From NCBI GenBank assembly GCA_030427935.1, contig JAUICI010000013.1, positions 1-38,194 on the forward strand: a stretch of DNA of 38,194 bases, written 5' to 3'. How positions within the stretch are numbered: position 1 is the stretch's first letter; each line of letters starts with the position of its first letter. Below the pieces are notes generated by a model. It was not told the origin of the DNA. It searched no databases and worked only from the letters and a program-made list of their open reading frames with translations. The DNA is from Bacteroidia bacterium (GTDB taxonomy: Bacteria > Bacteroidota > Bacteroidia > Flavobacteriales_D > Crocinitomicaceae). This document shows, one piece after another, positions 26,227 to 33,806 of the stretch. The position numbers and the translations under genes are program-made.

Positions 26227-27189
26227 ATGAGAATTGGTACCATTCTTTATTTCCTTCTGTTTGTCAGTTTTTCCTGTTCGGACTCTGCGAAGGAGTCGAA
26301 AAAAGGAATCAAGCAATCAGATCAAATTGAGTCCAAGGAATCCATCCGTATCCTTTTTGCTGGAGACCTTCTTTTAGATCGTGGAGTTGCCGAACAAATT
26401 AAAAGAAAGGGCATCGACTTCCTATTTTCTGGAGTTGATAGCGTGATTCGTTCACATGATTATTTTGTAGCGAACCTGGAAACTCCTCTAACAAATATAG
26501 AGAGCCCCTTAAACAAAAAGTATATTTTCAGGTCTGACCCAAAGCACGCTTCATCCTTGAAAAATCATGGCATAAGTCATGTGATCATGAGTAATAATCA
26601 CACCATGGACCAGGGAAAGGAAGGACTGAAAGACAGCTATGAGAACCTAATTCAAGCTGGAATTGTTCCTGTTGGTTATGGTGATCAAGCTCTAGAATCT
26701 TGTCGCCCGATCCTAATTGAATCTGGAAAGCACAGCATTGCACTCTTCTCTAGTGTTCAAATTCCAATTGAGAATTGGTTTCAAGTAGATGAACAGCCGG
26801 GAGTTTGTCAATTTCAAGGAGAAGAATTAGAAGATAGGATCAAAGATTACCACGATTCCAATCCCGAACATAAGATCATTGTCAATCTGCACTGGGGTAT
26901 GGAATATTTGAGTACACCCAATTTCTCCCAAATGCAACATGCTAAAAATTTGATTGATGCGGGTGCCGATGCGATCGTTGGACATCATCCGCATGTTATT
27001 CAATCTATGGAGGAATACAAAGGAAAAATGATTTATTACAGTATTGGCAATTTCATTTTTGACTCTAAAAACCCCATTTCGAAAAAGGCTTTAATGGTGT
27101 CCATTCAAATTGATGAAAAAGGAGTATTGAGCTGTTCGAAAATTCCGATTAAAATTCGTTCTTGCAGACCCGAATACCTCGAAAATTAA
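26227..27189 (+). CDS. CapA-family lipoprotein (metallophosphatase fold)
   Basis: 320 residues with a lipoprotein signal (MRIGTILYFLLFVSFSC, C17). The rest fits the CapA/PgsA poly-gamma-glutamate synthesis family: FAGDLLLDRGV near residue 44, NLETPLTN near 83, SNNHTMDQGKEG near 118, LHWGMEY near 221, GHHPHVIQS near 255 and YSIGNFIFDS near 276, the metal-site blocks of a calcineurin-like fold. No other polyglutamate genes are present, so a role in capsule synthesis should not be assumed; the family is broad. A one-mismatch -7 box (TACCTTTA) lies at 26214-26221. Its stop codon overlaps the stop of the opposing SpoIIE gene. Confidence 0.88.
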   Translation: MRIGTILYFLLFVSFSCSDSAKESKKGIKQSDQIESKESIRILFAGDLLLDRGVAEQIKRKGIDFLFSGVDSVIRSHDYFVANLETPLTNIESPLNKKYIFRSDPKHASSLKNHGISHVIMSNNHTMDQGKEGLKDSYENLIQAGIVPVGYGDQALESCRPILIESGKHSIALFSSVQIPIENWFQVDEQPGVCQFQGEELEDRIKDYHDSNPEHKIIVNLHWGMEYLSTPNFSQMQHAKNLIDAGADAIVGHHPHVIQSMEEYKGKMIYYSIGNFIFDSKNPISKKALMVSIQIDEKGVLSCSKIPIKIRSCRPEYLEN

Positions 27190-27977
27190 AGGCGAACTCC
27201 AACAATACAGACATCGTCTAGCTGACTATTGGTTCCTTTCCAATCCAAAAATTCATTTTTTAATTTCTTATGCTGATCAGCCATGGAGCATTCAGAATTT
27301 TTAGATAGAAATTTATGTAGCCTCTTTGAAGAATATTTCTTGTTTTTCGGACCTCCAAATTGATCTTGAAAACCATCAGAACCCAAATAAAGCGTATCTC
27401 CTTTGTCATAATAGATGGTCTGAGATTCAAATTTTCTTTCATTCTCGATTTGCCATCCACCGATTGGATATTGACTGCCTTTATAAACCAGCATCTCCTT
27501 CCCTTTTCTCATGTGAAGAATCTTTCGGTTGGCAGAAGAGTAATAAATTTTTTGATTTTTCTGATCTAAACAAATTAGAGATAAATCGATCCATGGGTTG
27601 TCAAAATTGACTTTATAGGCATCCTTAAAACAAGCGATGAATTTCTTATCTACTTCCTGAAGAATTCGATTGGTCTTTTTAACCTCCTTATTCATCACGG
27701 CGTATTCAAAAAGATTCAAAGCTAAAACCGACAGCAGGGATGCTGATATTCCGTGACCAGTGCAGTCTCCAACAACTAAGTACTTTAAGTCATGATGCTG
27801 GCCCACCCAATAAAAATCTCCAGATACCAAGTTCTGTGGTAAATACAATGTAAAATACTCTTCGAATAGTCTGTCAAAATGCCTTTTCTTTGGCAACAAT
27901 CCCTGCTGTACAAATTGCGCACTTAGGAGACTTTTTCTCATCTCCAAGGATTGCAATTCTGAATCGGTTTTAATCAT
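27186..27977 (-). CDS. Stand-alone SpoIIE/PP2C-type serine phosphatase
   Basis: 263 residues made up almost entirely of the phosphatase domain, preceded by a helix with QGLLPKKRHFDRLF, which resembles the linker seen before SpoIIE domains in larger sensors. Metal-binding motifs are intact: LVSGDFYWV near residue 55, VVGDCTGHGISASL near 71, LGSDGFQDQFGG near 203 and LDDVCIVG near 252. No sensory, receiver or membrane domain is attached, although Bacteroidota SpoIIE phosphatases often carry TPR or 7TM sensors. Substrates would be anti-sigma-factor antagonists or similar phosphoproteins, but no partner gene is adjacent except possibly the STAS-like protein 5 kb away. It is convergent with the CapA gene. 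Confidence 0.88.
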   Translation of the reverse strand: MIKTDSELQSLEMRKSLLSAQFVQQGLLPKKRHFDRLFEEYFTLYLPQNLVSGDFYWVGQHHDLKYLVVGDCTGHGISASLLSVLALNLFEYAVMNKEVKKTNRILQEVDKKFIACFKDAYKVNFDNPWIDLSLICLDQKNQKIYYSSANRKILHMRKGKEMLVYKGSQYPIGGWQIENERKFESQTIYYDKGDTLYLGSDGFQDQFGGPKNKKYSSKRLHKFLSKNSECSMADQHKKLKNEFLDWKGTNSQLDDVCIVGVRL

Positions 27978-28174
27978 AGTTTGTGAGTTTCTACAACAAA
28001 AAAAGGCTTTATTCGACTTTGAATAGGTTAATAAAACCTTATTTAAATCTTAATCTCGACGAACGGTTGAAAATTGAATTATGAGACTTCAATTCCTTAC
28101 GATGAAAATGAATTAGCCTTCTATCTTTTTATTCTCTTTTGATCATTTTTTCTTATATCCCAATAAATTCTCAT

Positions 28175-28209
28175 TGGAAATTGTTCAATGATAATTGATA
28201 ATTGATAAT
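28175..28209. repeat. 7-bp tandem array, three perfect TGATAAT units plus two degenerate ones
   Basis: TGATAAT is repeated three times without change (28189-28209). Two upstream heptamers (TGGAAAT, TGTTCAA) keep the phase and the TG start. The array ends 7 bases before the ATG of the TerB/LETM1 gene. The rest of the 239-base spacer (27978-28174) shows no repeat or RNA gene. Confidence 0.75.
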
Positions 28210-28216
28210 TTTAAGC

Positions 28217-29476
28217 ATGTCATTTACACCGGAAGGAAAAGGATGGATTCAGAAATACCATGAATTGGCCTCAAATGGGACCATTCAGATGGAGGTTGAT
28301 CAGTATCAGTTTGATCCTGAAAAAAATCTGTATTTGAATATTCAAGATACCGGTTTGATTTATGGCTACCCGACCAATTTCATTTTCTATCCGGATGAAA
28401 TCAGTAAATGGGCAACAGCAGATTCTTATAAGCTTTTGTTATATGAAGGATTCATTCTATCCAATATCCTGAATAGCCAAAGTCATGTTATTGACCCCAA
28501 AGAATTGATTGAATTTTACGAAATGTTGAATCACAAAAAGATCAGCAAGTTCAATTTATTCGGGAAAGATGATGATTATGAAAAAGTGGATTTCCTTCTC
28601 AGCAAAAGATTGAATATTAAAATTCAGGGTGATAGTTTCTGGTTAAATTATTTGTCCAACAGTTTCATTTACACCGACCTCATTCTTTATCACAAGATCA
28701 AAATGGGCCATCAATTCCCCGAACTTGAGAAAAGAATTCAATTCATCCAAAAGGCCGCCTTGCATATTATCATCGCTGCGACAACATCAAACGGTATCAT
28801 TGGAGAAAAAGAAAAAGCGGTTTTTGATCTTTTCCTAGCCTCTTCAAGTCTACCTGATAGCGACAAAAACGAGATCGAATCAATGCTCAGCAAAGGGATC
28901 GATGTGAATGAACTTGTTTTGCCAGATGAATTGACCTGGATCGTTCGAAGATGGTTTTTGGAAATTGCTTTGATCGTTATTTTGGCTGATAATATCATCG
29001 ATCCGAAAGAACAAGCATTTGTGGAAAAGCTCTCAGAAAGATTGAGTTTCAATAAATACGAGTTGGAAGATGCACAAAATTCGATTCAAAGTTTCATTCT
29101 GAACAATTTTGAGAAGCTTCCTTATCTGACAGACAAGTCTGAATTTCAGCAAATCTATGGCAATGTTTCCAATAAGGTGGTTAAAGCCGTAAGCAATAAC
29201 AAAGAGAAACTGATCAAAGAATTACATGAAAGTAAGGAATTGGTTGCCCTAATTACAAAATCCACCACACGGGAACTTACAAGAGATGAAAAGAAGAAAG
29301 TAAGAAAACAATTAGGTGATTTAGCCAAATCCATCCCAGCATTAGCAGTTTTCATGCTTCCAGGAGGCGCAATTTTACTTCCTTTGGTCTTGAAAGTATT
29401 ACCAAATCTACTTCCAAGTGCTTTTCAATCGAATAAGTTGGATGAAGGAAATGAAGAATTAAAAATGAAAAATTAA
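28217..29476 (+). CDS. TerB-like/LETM1-like cytoplasmic protein
   Basis: 419 residues from ATG 28217 (a TTG five codons upstream is inside the repeat array). The first 180 residues have no recognised family. Residues about 185-300 resemble a TerB-type helical domain: AALHIIIAATTSNGIIGEKEKAV, read as AALHIIIAATTSNG then IIGEKEKAV, and a second acidic helix pair LADNIIDPKEQAFVEKL, a spacing like the two TerB metal-site helices. Residues about 350-410 resemble the LETM1 ribosome-binding-like segment: STTRELTRDEKKKVRKQL followed by LPGGAILLPLVLKVLPNLLP. LETM1 proteins of mitochondria handle cation exchange; bacterial LETM1-like proteins are uncharacterised. The last codons lie within the 7-bp repeat at 29450-29484. 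Confidence 0.7.
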   Translation: MSFTPEGKGWIQKYHELASNGTIQMEVDQYQFDPEKNLYLNIQDTGLIYGYPTNFIFYPDEISKWATADSYKLLLYEGFILSNILNSQSHVIDPKELIEFYEMLNHKKISKFNLFGKDDDYEKVDFLLSKRLNIKIQGDSFWLNYLSNSFIYTDLILYHKIKMGHQFPELEKRIQFIQKAALHIIIAATTSNGIIGEKEKAVFDLFLASSSLPDSDKNEIESMLSKGIDVNELVLPDELTWIVRRWFLEIALIVILADNIIDPKEQAFVEKLSERLSFNKYELEDAQNSIQSFILNNFEKLPYLTDKSEFQQIYGNVSNKVVKAVSNNKEKLIKELHESKELVALITKSTTRELTRDEKKKVRKQLGDLAKSIPALAVFMLPGGAILLPLVLKVLPNLLPSAFQSNKLDEGNEELKMKN

Positions 29477-29484
29477 AAATTGGG
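29450..29484. repeat. 7-bp degenerate array (AATTAAA/AATGAAA units) overlapping a gene 3' end
   Basis: Five heptamers in phase: AATGAAG (29450), AATTAAA (29457), AATGAAA (29464), AATTAAA (29471) and AATTGGG (29478). The TAA stop of the TerB/LETM1 gene lies within the fourth unit. The same unit alternation is present on the minus strand around 1568-1620. Confidence 0.75.
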
Positions 29485-29523
29485 ATTGAGTTATGACAAA
29501 AATTGAGTCGAGCCTTTAAATTT

Positions 29524-30243
29524 TTAGCTTTTACTTATTAGTTTATTTAGTTCTGCGAATTCTTCTTTTGTGAAATCTCGGTATTCTCCCACTGGGAGAT
29601 CTCCCAATTCGATGTTCATGATTCGGGTTCGTTTCAGTTTGACTACACGGTAATCGAGGTATTCGCACATTCTTCTGATTTGTCGGTTGAGTCCTTGAGT
29701 AAGGATGATTCGGAATTCAAATCGACCAGTTTGTTCTACGAAACATTTTTTGGTGATGGTTCCTAGGATTGGAATTCCGCTGGCCATGGATTCTACAAAT
29801 TGTCGGTTGACCGGTTTGTTTACGCGAACGATATATTCTTTTTCGTGATTGTTTCTTTCTCTCAGAATTTTGTTGACGATATCTCCATCATTTGTGAGAA
29901 AAATCAAACCTTCTGAAGGCTTATCCAATCTTCCCACCGGGAAAATTCTTGTGGGATAATTAATAAAATCAATGATATTATCGGGCTCCACTCGAGTATC
30001 AGTGGTACATACGATTCCAACGGGTTTATGGAAAGCGATGTAAACCGGTTTTTGATCACTTCCGTCTACATTTTCACCGTCTACACAAACTTGGTCTCCT
30101 TCTTGGACTTTGGTACCTAATTCCGGAATTTTCCCGTTGATGCTTACCCGATTTTGTTCGATGAGTTTATCGGCGGCTCTTCTAGAGCAGTATCCAATTT
30201 CGCTTAAATACTTATTGATTCTAGTTCCCTCGCTTTCTGACAT
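29524..30243 (-). CDS. rluF: 23S rRNA pseudouridine synthase, RluF type
   Basis: 239 residues. An S4 RNA-binding domain (about 7-60, RINKYLSEIGYCSRRAADKL) is followed by an RsuA/RluB/E/F-type catalytic domain. The catalytic aspartate is D107 in PVGRLDKPSEGL. The C-terminal QGLNRQIRRMCEYL block is typical; the family isomerises uridine to pseudouridine in 23S rRNA (position 2604 region in E. coli). The opening RINKYLSEIGxCSRRxAD is that of RluF rather than RsuA or RluB. It lies 20 bases downstream of the photolyase gene on the same strand and is probably co-transcribed with it. Confidence 0.9.
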   Translation of the reverse strand: MSESEGTRINKYLSEIGYCSRRAADKLIEQNRVSINGKIPELGTKVQEGDQVCVDGENVDGSDQKPVYIAFHKPVGIVCTTDTRVEPDNIIDFINYPTRIFPVGRLDKPSEGLIFLTNDGDIVNKILRERNNHEKEYIVRVNKPVNRQFVESMASGIPILGTITKKCFVEQTGRFEFRIILTQGLNRQIRRMCEYLDYRVVKLKRTRIMNIELGDLPVGEYRDFTKEEFAELNKLISKS

Positions 30244-30263
30244 AAGACAAAAGTAAGAGAATC

Positions 30264-31559
30264 TTAGAAATTTTCGTACTCACTTATCCCCTGTTTGTAT
30301 GCTTTTAATGCCCGTTCTCGAGCTTCTTTATGATCTACGATTGGATTTGGGTAGGTCAATTCGTCTAAATCTTCCACCCAAGTTCTTACATATTCGCCTT
30401 TGGGATCAAACTTTTTTTGTTGTTCTGTTGGGTTAAATATTCTGAAATAAGGCGCTGCATCACAACCTGTTCCCGCAGCCCATTGCCAATTTCCATTGTT
30501 GGCGGAGAGGTCATAATCCAATAATTTTTCAGCAAAATAGGCTTCTCCCCATCGCCAGTCAATCAGTAGGTGTTTGCATAAAAAACTCGCCACAACCATT
30601 CGAACACGATTGTGCATATAACCAGTTTTATTTAGTTGACGCATACCGGCATCCACCATGGGGTAACCCGTCTCGCCTTTCTTCCACAATTCAAATTCAG
30701 CTTCATTATTTCGCCATTGAATACCGTCATATTTACTTCTGAAATTCTGGTCGACTACTTTAGGATAGTGAAATAGAATTTGCATGAAAAACTCTCTCCA
30801 GATTAACTCGCTTAAAAATGTTGCATTGGAATCTAATGCCTGAGCTACGATTTCGCGAATACCGACTGTTCCAAATCGCAAGTGTGGACTCAAATAGGAA
30901 GTCGCATCCTGATCGGGATAATCTCGCAATAAGTCGTAGTCCCCGATTCTTTTAAAATTAAAATCCTTGACCTGAATTTTTGATCGTTCAAACCCAATGG
31001 AATCAAGAGAAGGAAAGGGAAACTTATTTTGATGCAAATTCTTAAGTTCAATTCTAACAGGTGCTGCTTTTTCAGCATCAAATTTTGCCAACCATTTTTT
31101 CTTAAATGGAGTGAATACGGTATAAGGAGAACCATCATCTTTCACAACTTCAGACTCTTCAAAAATGACTTGATCTTTAAAAGTATGGAAGTCAACATCC
31201 TTTTCTTTTGCGATTTCTTGAATCTTTAGATCTCTTTTAATTGCATAGGGTTCGTAATCTTTATTCGTGAAAATGGCTTTTGGATGAAATTCCGAAATCA
31301 ATTCTTTCCAGACCTCATCGGGATTCCCTTTTTTAACTAAAAGAGACGAACCTATTTCGAGTAATTCCGCATGAATCTTTTCCAATTGATCATAAATGAA
31401 GGTCACCCGAGCATCATCTTTCTTCAATTCCGCTAAAATTTCATCATCAAAAATAAAAACCGGAATGAGGGATGAGGAGGAATCTAGGGCATTTAACAAG
31501 CCTATATTATCTGACAAACGCAGATCTCTTCTAAACCAAAAAAAAGTAGTTGAATCCAT
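30264..31559 (-). CDS. phrB: Deoxyribodipyrimidine photo-lyase (cryptochrome/photolyase family)
   Basis: 431 residues. The N-terminal antenna-chromophore domain (about 3-160) opens TTFFWFRRDLRLSDN. The FAD-binding domain contains WREFFMQILFHYP near residue 261, GYPMVDAGMRQLNKTGYMHNR, read as GYPMVDAGMRQLN then GYMHNRVRM, and NNGNWQWAAGTGCDAAPYFR near 356. These blocks mark a class I CPD photolyase, which repairs UV-induced cyclobutane dimers using blue light. A cryptochrome role cannot be excluded by sequence alone, but the compact length and the intact FAD region favour repair. It is divergent from the TonB-domain gene with a 43-base spacer. Confidence 0.93.
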   Translation of the reverse strand: MDSTTFFWFRRDLRLSDNIGLLNALDSSSSLIPVFIFDDEILAELKKDDARVTFIYDQLEKIHAELLEIGSSLLVKKGNPDEVWKELISEFHPKAIFTNKDYEPYAIKRDLKIQEIAKEKDVDFHTFKDQVIFEESEVVKDDGSPYTVFTPFKKKWLAKFDAEKAAPVRIELKNLHQNKFPFPSLDSIGFERSKIQVKDFNFKRIGDYDLLRDYPDQDATSYLSPHLRFGTVGIREIVAQALDSNATFLSELIWREFFMQILFHYPKVVDQNFRSKYDGIQWRNNEAEFELWKKGETGYPMVDAGMRQLNKTGYMHNRVRMVVASFLCKHLLIDWRWGEAYFAEKLLDYDLSANNGNWQWAAGTGCDAAPYFRIFNPTEQQKKFDPKGEYVRTWVEDLDELTYPNPIVDHKEARERALKAYKQGISEYENF

Positions 31560-31602
31560 TCTTGTTTAACAACTGAAAATAGGAAATGTTTATTTTAGTG
31601 AA

Positions 31603-32007
31603 ATGAAATATTTCGCCTTTCTCATTCTATTGATTTCCAATTTCGCATTTGGCCAAGACAGTACTTCGATGGAGCAAGACACCACTTCTATTATCAAAAT
31701 GGATATGGCGGATGTTTTACCTGAATTTCCGGGCGGGGATGTAGCCATGATGCAATTTATTCAAACACATGTCACCTATCCAGCAATTGCCCGAGAAAAC
31801 AATATACAAGGAAGAGTTTTTGTTGAATTTATCGTAGACACAACCGGTAATCTCTCCAATTTCAAAATAGTAAGGAGCGTTTCCCCAGAATTGGATGATG
31901 AAGTCTTAAGAGTAGTAAAAAAATTCCCTCGATTTAAACCCGCCATGCAAAATGGGCGCAAAGTCCGGGTCAGGTATACAGTTCCTGTTACTTTTCGAAT
32001 GAGTTAG
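31603..32007 (+). CDS. Secreted TonB C-terminal-domain protein
   Basis: 134 residues. A cleavable-looking signal peptide (MKYFAFLILLISNFAFGQ) is followed by about 20 polar residues and one TonB C-terminal domain (about 42-134): FPGGDVAMMQFIQTHVTYP, AIARENNIQGRVFVEFIVD, FKIVRSVSPELDDEVLRVVKK and VPVTFRM. The fold binds the TonB box of outer-membrane transporters. The protein lacks both the proline-rich spacer and a clear stop-transfer anchor of a true energy transducer. If the N-terminus is cleaved it would be periplasmic and unable to transmit proton-motive force alone. It is convergent with, and 1 base from, the next gene. Confidence 0.85.
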   Translation: MKYFAFLILLISNFAFGQDSTSMEQDTTSIIKMDMADVLPEFPGGDVAMMQFIQTHVTYPAIARENNIQGRVFVEFIVDTTGNLSNFKIVRSVSPELDDEVLRVVKKFPRFKPAMQNGRKVRVRYTVPVTFRMS

Positions 32008-32008
32008 C

Positions 32009-32605
32009 TTAAAAATCCAGAATATCGTCGTTTGATACCTCATCGATATCCGTGTATTGATAACTGATATACACTGACAAAACGGAAAGCAACAAAATGG
32101 TATAAGCTAAATCCGAAACCATCGCAATTGCTCCAAACATTCCCAATAGAAAAGTCTCAATTAACATCACAGTAAAAACGAATATTGGAACCGCAATAAA
32201 AATGAGGGATTGAATCTTTAGAGGTCCTAGTTTATACATGCGTATTCCAAAAATAAAATGACCAACAATGAGGACAATAAAAGAGCCTAAACTTGCAAAA
32301 CCTATAACGACGTCAAATAGTCTTGTAGAGTCACTAGTACCTTGATTAAAAATCAAATACAAAAAGAACAAAAATAAAATCGAGTAGTGAATTAGAATTA
32401 AAACCAAAGGGGCTTTGAAACGAAACTTTTGCTTCGACTTTTTACGAATAAATGCGGCCAAATCATAAGTAATAAGAGCGAGCCCCGTGTAGGTTACCAA
32501 CAAAAGTGAAAGGGAAATATATGGTCGGTCATACATCAAGAACCAATGCTCAGGAATCCAGAATAGCACCAAAACAGTCAGAATAGAAATATACTGTCGA
32601 AACAT
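32009..32605 (-). CDS. Six-helix membrane protein, unknown function
   Basis: 198 residues with likely membrane segments at about 4-22, 29-50, 64-86, 98-120, 128-150 and 160-183, and a short acidic C-terminus (TDIDEVSNDDILDF). The loop after helix 2 is strongly basic (RKKSKQKFRFK), which places it in the cytoplasm. No family is recognised. It is 27 bases downstream of the STAS-like gene and probably the last gene of the MOSC transcript. Confidence 0.7.
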   Translation of the reverse strand: MFRQYISILTVLVLFWIPEHWFLMYDRPYISLSLLLVTYTGLALITYDLAAFIRKKSKQKFRFKAPLVLILIHYSILFLFFLYLIFNQGTSDSTRLFDVVIGFASLGSFIVLIVGHFIFGIRMYKLGPLKIQSLIFIAVPIFVFTVMLIETFLLGMFGAIAMVSDLAYTILLLSVLSVYISYQYTDIDEVSNDDILDF

Positions 32606-32632
32606 AAGTAGGTTTTATCGTTTTGTGTAAAA

Positions 32633-33061
32633 CTAAGAAAACCTTTTCAATGCTTCTTCAATATTTGCCCCCAAACTTCCCAACCATTCGAGCGCCTTAA
32701 CTTCTGATTTGAAAATTTTTGCCGGTTGTATGGGTTTGTCAATTTTAATATACGTCCGAATAACAATGCGCATGGCTAGGGTATTGATCATTATGGCATT
32801 TGCCAAGTTGATATCGTTTAGTTCAGGACTATTCGCTAGGTATTGCTTAGCTTCTTTGGTAATATTTCCAAAACTATTTTTCGTATCTACAAGGGAATAA
32901 TATTCCTGGTGTTTCATAAGCTCGTTTCCTTCTCGAACCATCTCTTGGATAACCGGCAGAGTAATCTCACAGTCAGGTAGATACCGAATGTAAAGCAAAT
33001 TATTGCTTAATATTTCTAAACGATAATTCTGATTATCGGTGCGAGTAGTAGTCGAGTCCAT
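32633..33061 (-). CDS. Small STAS/SpoIIAA-like protein (DUF7793-type), unknown function
   Basis: 142 residues from ATG 33061; the TTG at 33079 would add six residues. The layout of short strands and helices (YRLEILSNNLLYIRYLPD, then MVREGNELMKHQEYYSLVDTKN, read as MVREGNELMKH and YYSLVDTKN, then AIMINTLAMRIVIRTYIKI) resembles the small single-domain STAS/SpoIIAA-like proteins common in Bacteroidota. No phosphorylatable serine of a classic anti-sigma antagonist can be assigned. It lies 23 bases after the MOSC gene and is probably in the same operon. The assignment is structural impression, not a firm family call. Confidence 0.55.
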   Translation of the reverse strand: MDSTTTRTDNQNYRLEILSNNLLYIRYLPDCEITLPVIQEMVREGNELMKHQEYYSLVDTKNSFGNITKEAKQYLANSPELNDINLANAIMINTLAMRIVIRTYIKIDKPIQPAKIFKSEVKALEWLGSLGANIEEALKRFS

Positions 33062-33084
33062 TGCTCGAAAATAAGACAAATTTC

Positions 33085-33612
33085 TTATACAGCGACTAAC
33101 TTTTTATGGGGTTTCTGTGGAAATTCTAACTTGATGGGATCATTGGGTCGAACGACTCCATCAGCTAGGGCAATTGCCATGACTCCTGTTAGGTAGGGCA
33201 CTTCTCCATCCACAACCATTTCATTGAGTAAACCCTCTTGAACATGATTCAACTGTGAACAGGGTTTTCTCAGTCCTTTTATTTGAATTTTTGCCTCTTC
33301 CCCTAAATGCAAAATGGTATTTTCTGGAAGATTCAATAAATCAATCCCTTCCGTTGTGATATTCTCGCCCATTTCTCCAGGCTGAATCTCAAAACCTTTG
33401 GCTGACATCTCCTCAAACAATTCCTTATGAATCAAATGCACCTGCCTTAAATTGGGTGCCGTTGGATTTTTCTTTTTGTCCCAAATATGCTGAACGGTTT
33501 TACCGGCATGCCGGTCCCCTTCTACTCCATGACCTGCAATGATGTTTATTGAATCAACAGCTTTTTTGTTGATATGAATCTTTATGGAAATATTTACTGA
33601 GATGACTTTCAT
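33085..33612 (-). CDS. MOSC-domain protein
   Basis: 175 residues, a single MOSC domain without the N-terminal MOSC_N or ferredoxin parts of the larger mARC/YcbX proteins. Family blocks: HGVEGDRHAGKTVQH near residue 29, PGEMGENITTEGIDLLNL near 78, and the conserved cysteine in GLRKPCSQLN near 117, the residue expected to coordinate a molybdenum cofactor sulfur or to carry persulfide. The substrate is unknown for most small MOSC proteins. It is the first gene of a three-gene minus-strand group. The spacer upstream holds a composite repeat and a terminator. Confidence 0.88.
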   Translation of the reverse strand: MKVISVNISIKIHINKKAVDSINIIAGHGVEGDRHAGKTVQHIWDKKKNPTAPNLRQVHLIHKELFEEMSAKGFEIQPGEMGENITTEGIDLLNLPENTILHLGEEAKIQIKGLRKPCSQLNHVQEGLLNEMVVDGEVPYLTGVMAIALADGVVRPNDPIKLEFPQKPHKKLVAV

Positions 33613-33618
33613 TGTATG

Positions 33619-33676
33619 AATGTAAAATTAAAAATTAATCCTTCGACAAGCTCAGGAACCTAAATTAAAAAATAAA
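33619..33676. repeat. Composite repeat: AATTAAA-type heptamers with an embedded CCTTCGACAAGCTCAGG palindrome
   Basis: AATGTAA, AATTAAA and AATTAAT (33619-33639) are followed by the imperfect palindrome CCTTCGACAAGCTCAGG (33640-33656) plus AACCTA, then AATTAAA and AAATAAA (33663-33676). The reverse complement of the palindrome with its flanking GGTT matches the element at 1584-1606 except at its centre. Confidence 0.75.
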
Positions 33677-33683
33677 AGGAAAA

Positions 33684-33723
33684 GTGGGGAGGTGAAGGGG
33701 TGAATGGCAGAGAGGTACCTGGG
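33684..33723. repeat. 8-bp degenerate array, consensus GTGAANGG
   Basis: Five units in phase: GTGGGGAG, GTGAAGGG, GTGAATGG, CAGAGAGG and TACCTGGG. The first three closely match the array at 35618-35641. Confidence 0.65.
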
Positions 33724-33744
33724 TTTAGCTGAGCTATGGATAGG

Positions 33745-33781
33745 AAAAGCCCCGCTCTAGTGAAAAGAGCCAGGGGCTTTC
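33745..33781 (-). terminator. Intrinsic terminator of the lytS/lytR operon
   Basis: AAGCCCC (33747-33753) pairs with GGGGCTT (33773-33779) and an inner GCTCT (33754-33758) pairs with AGAGC (33766-33770) around a 7-base loop. On the minus strand the stem is followed by a short T-run, so it ends transcripts from the LytR-type gene. Confidence 0.8.
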
Positions 33782-33806
33782 TTGTTGCTTTAAGATATAG
33801 AGGTTA

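Noticed and set aside
26227-27189. Poly-gamma-glutamate capsule locus
   Set aside because: Only a CapA-like protein is present; no ligase or other Cap/Pgs genes are nearby, and the CapA family is broad.
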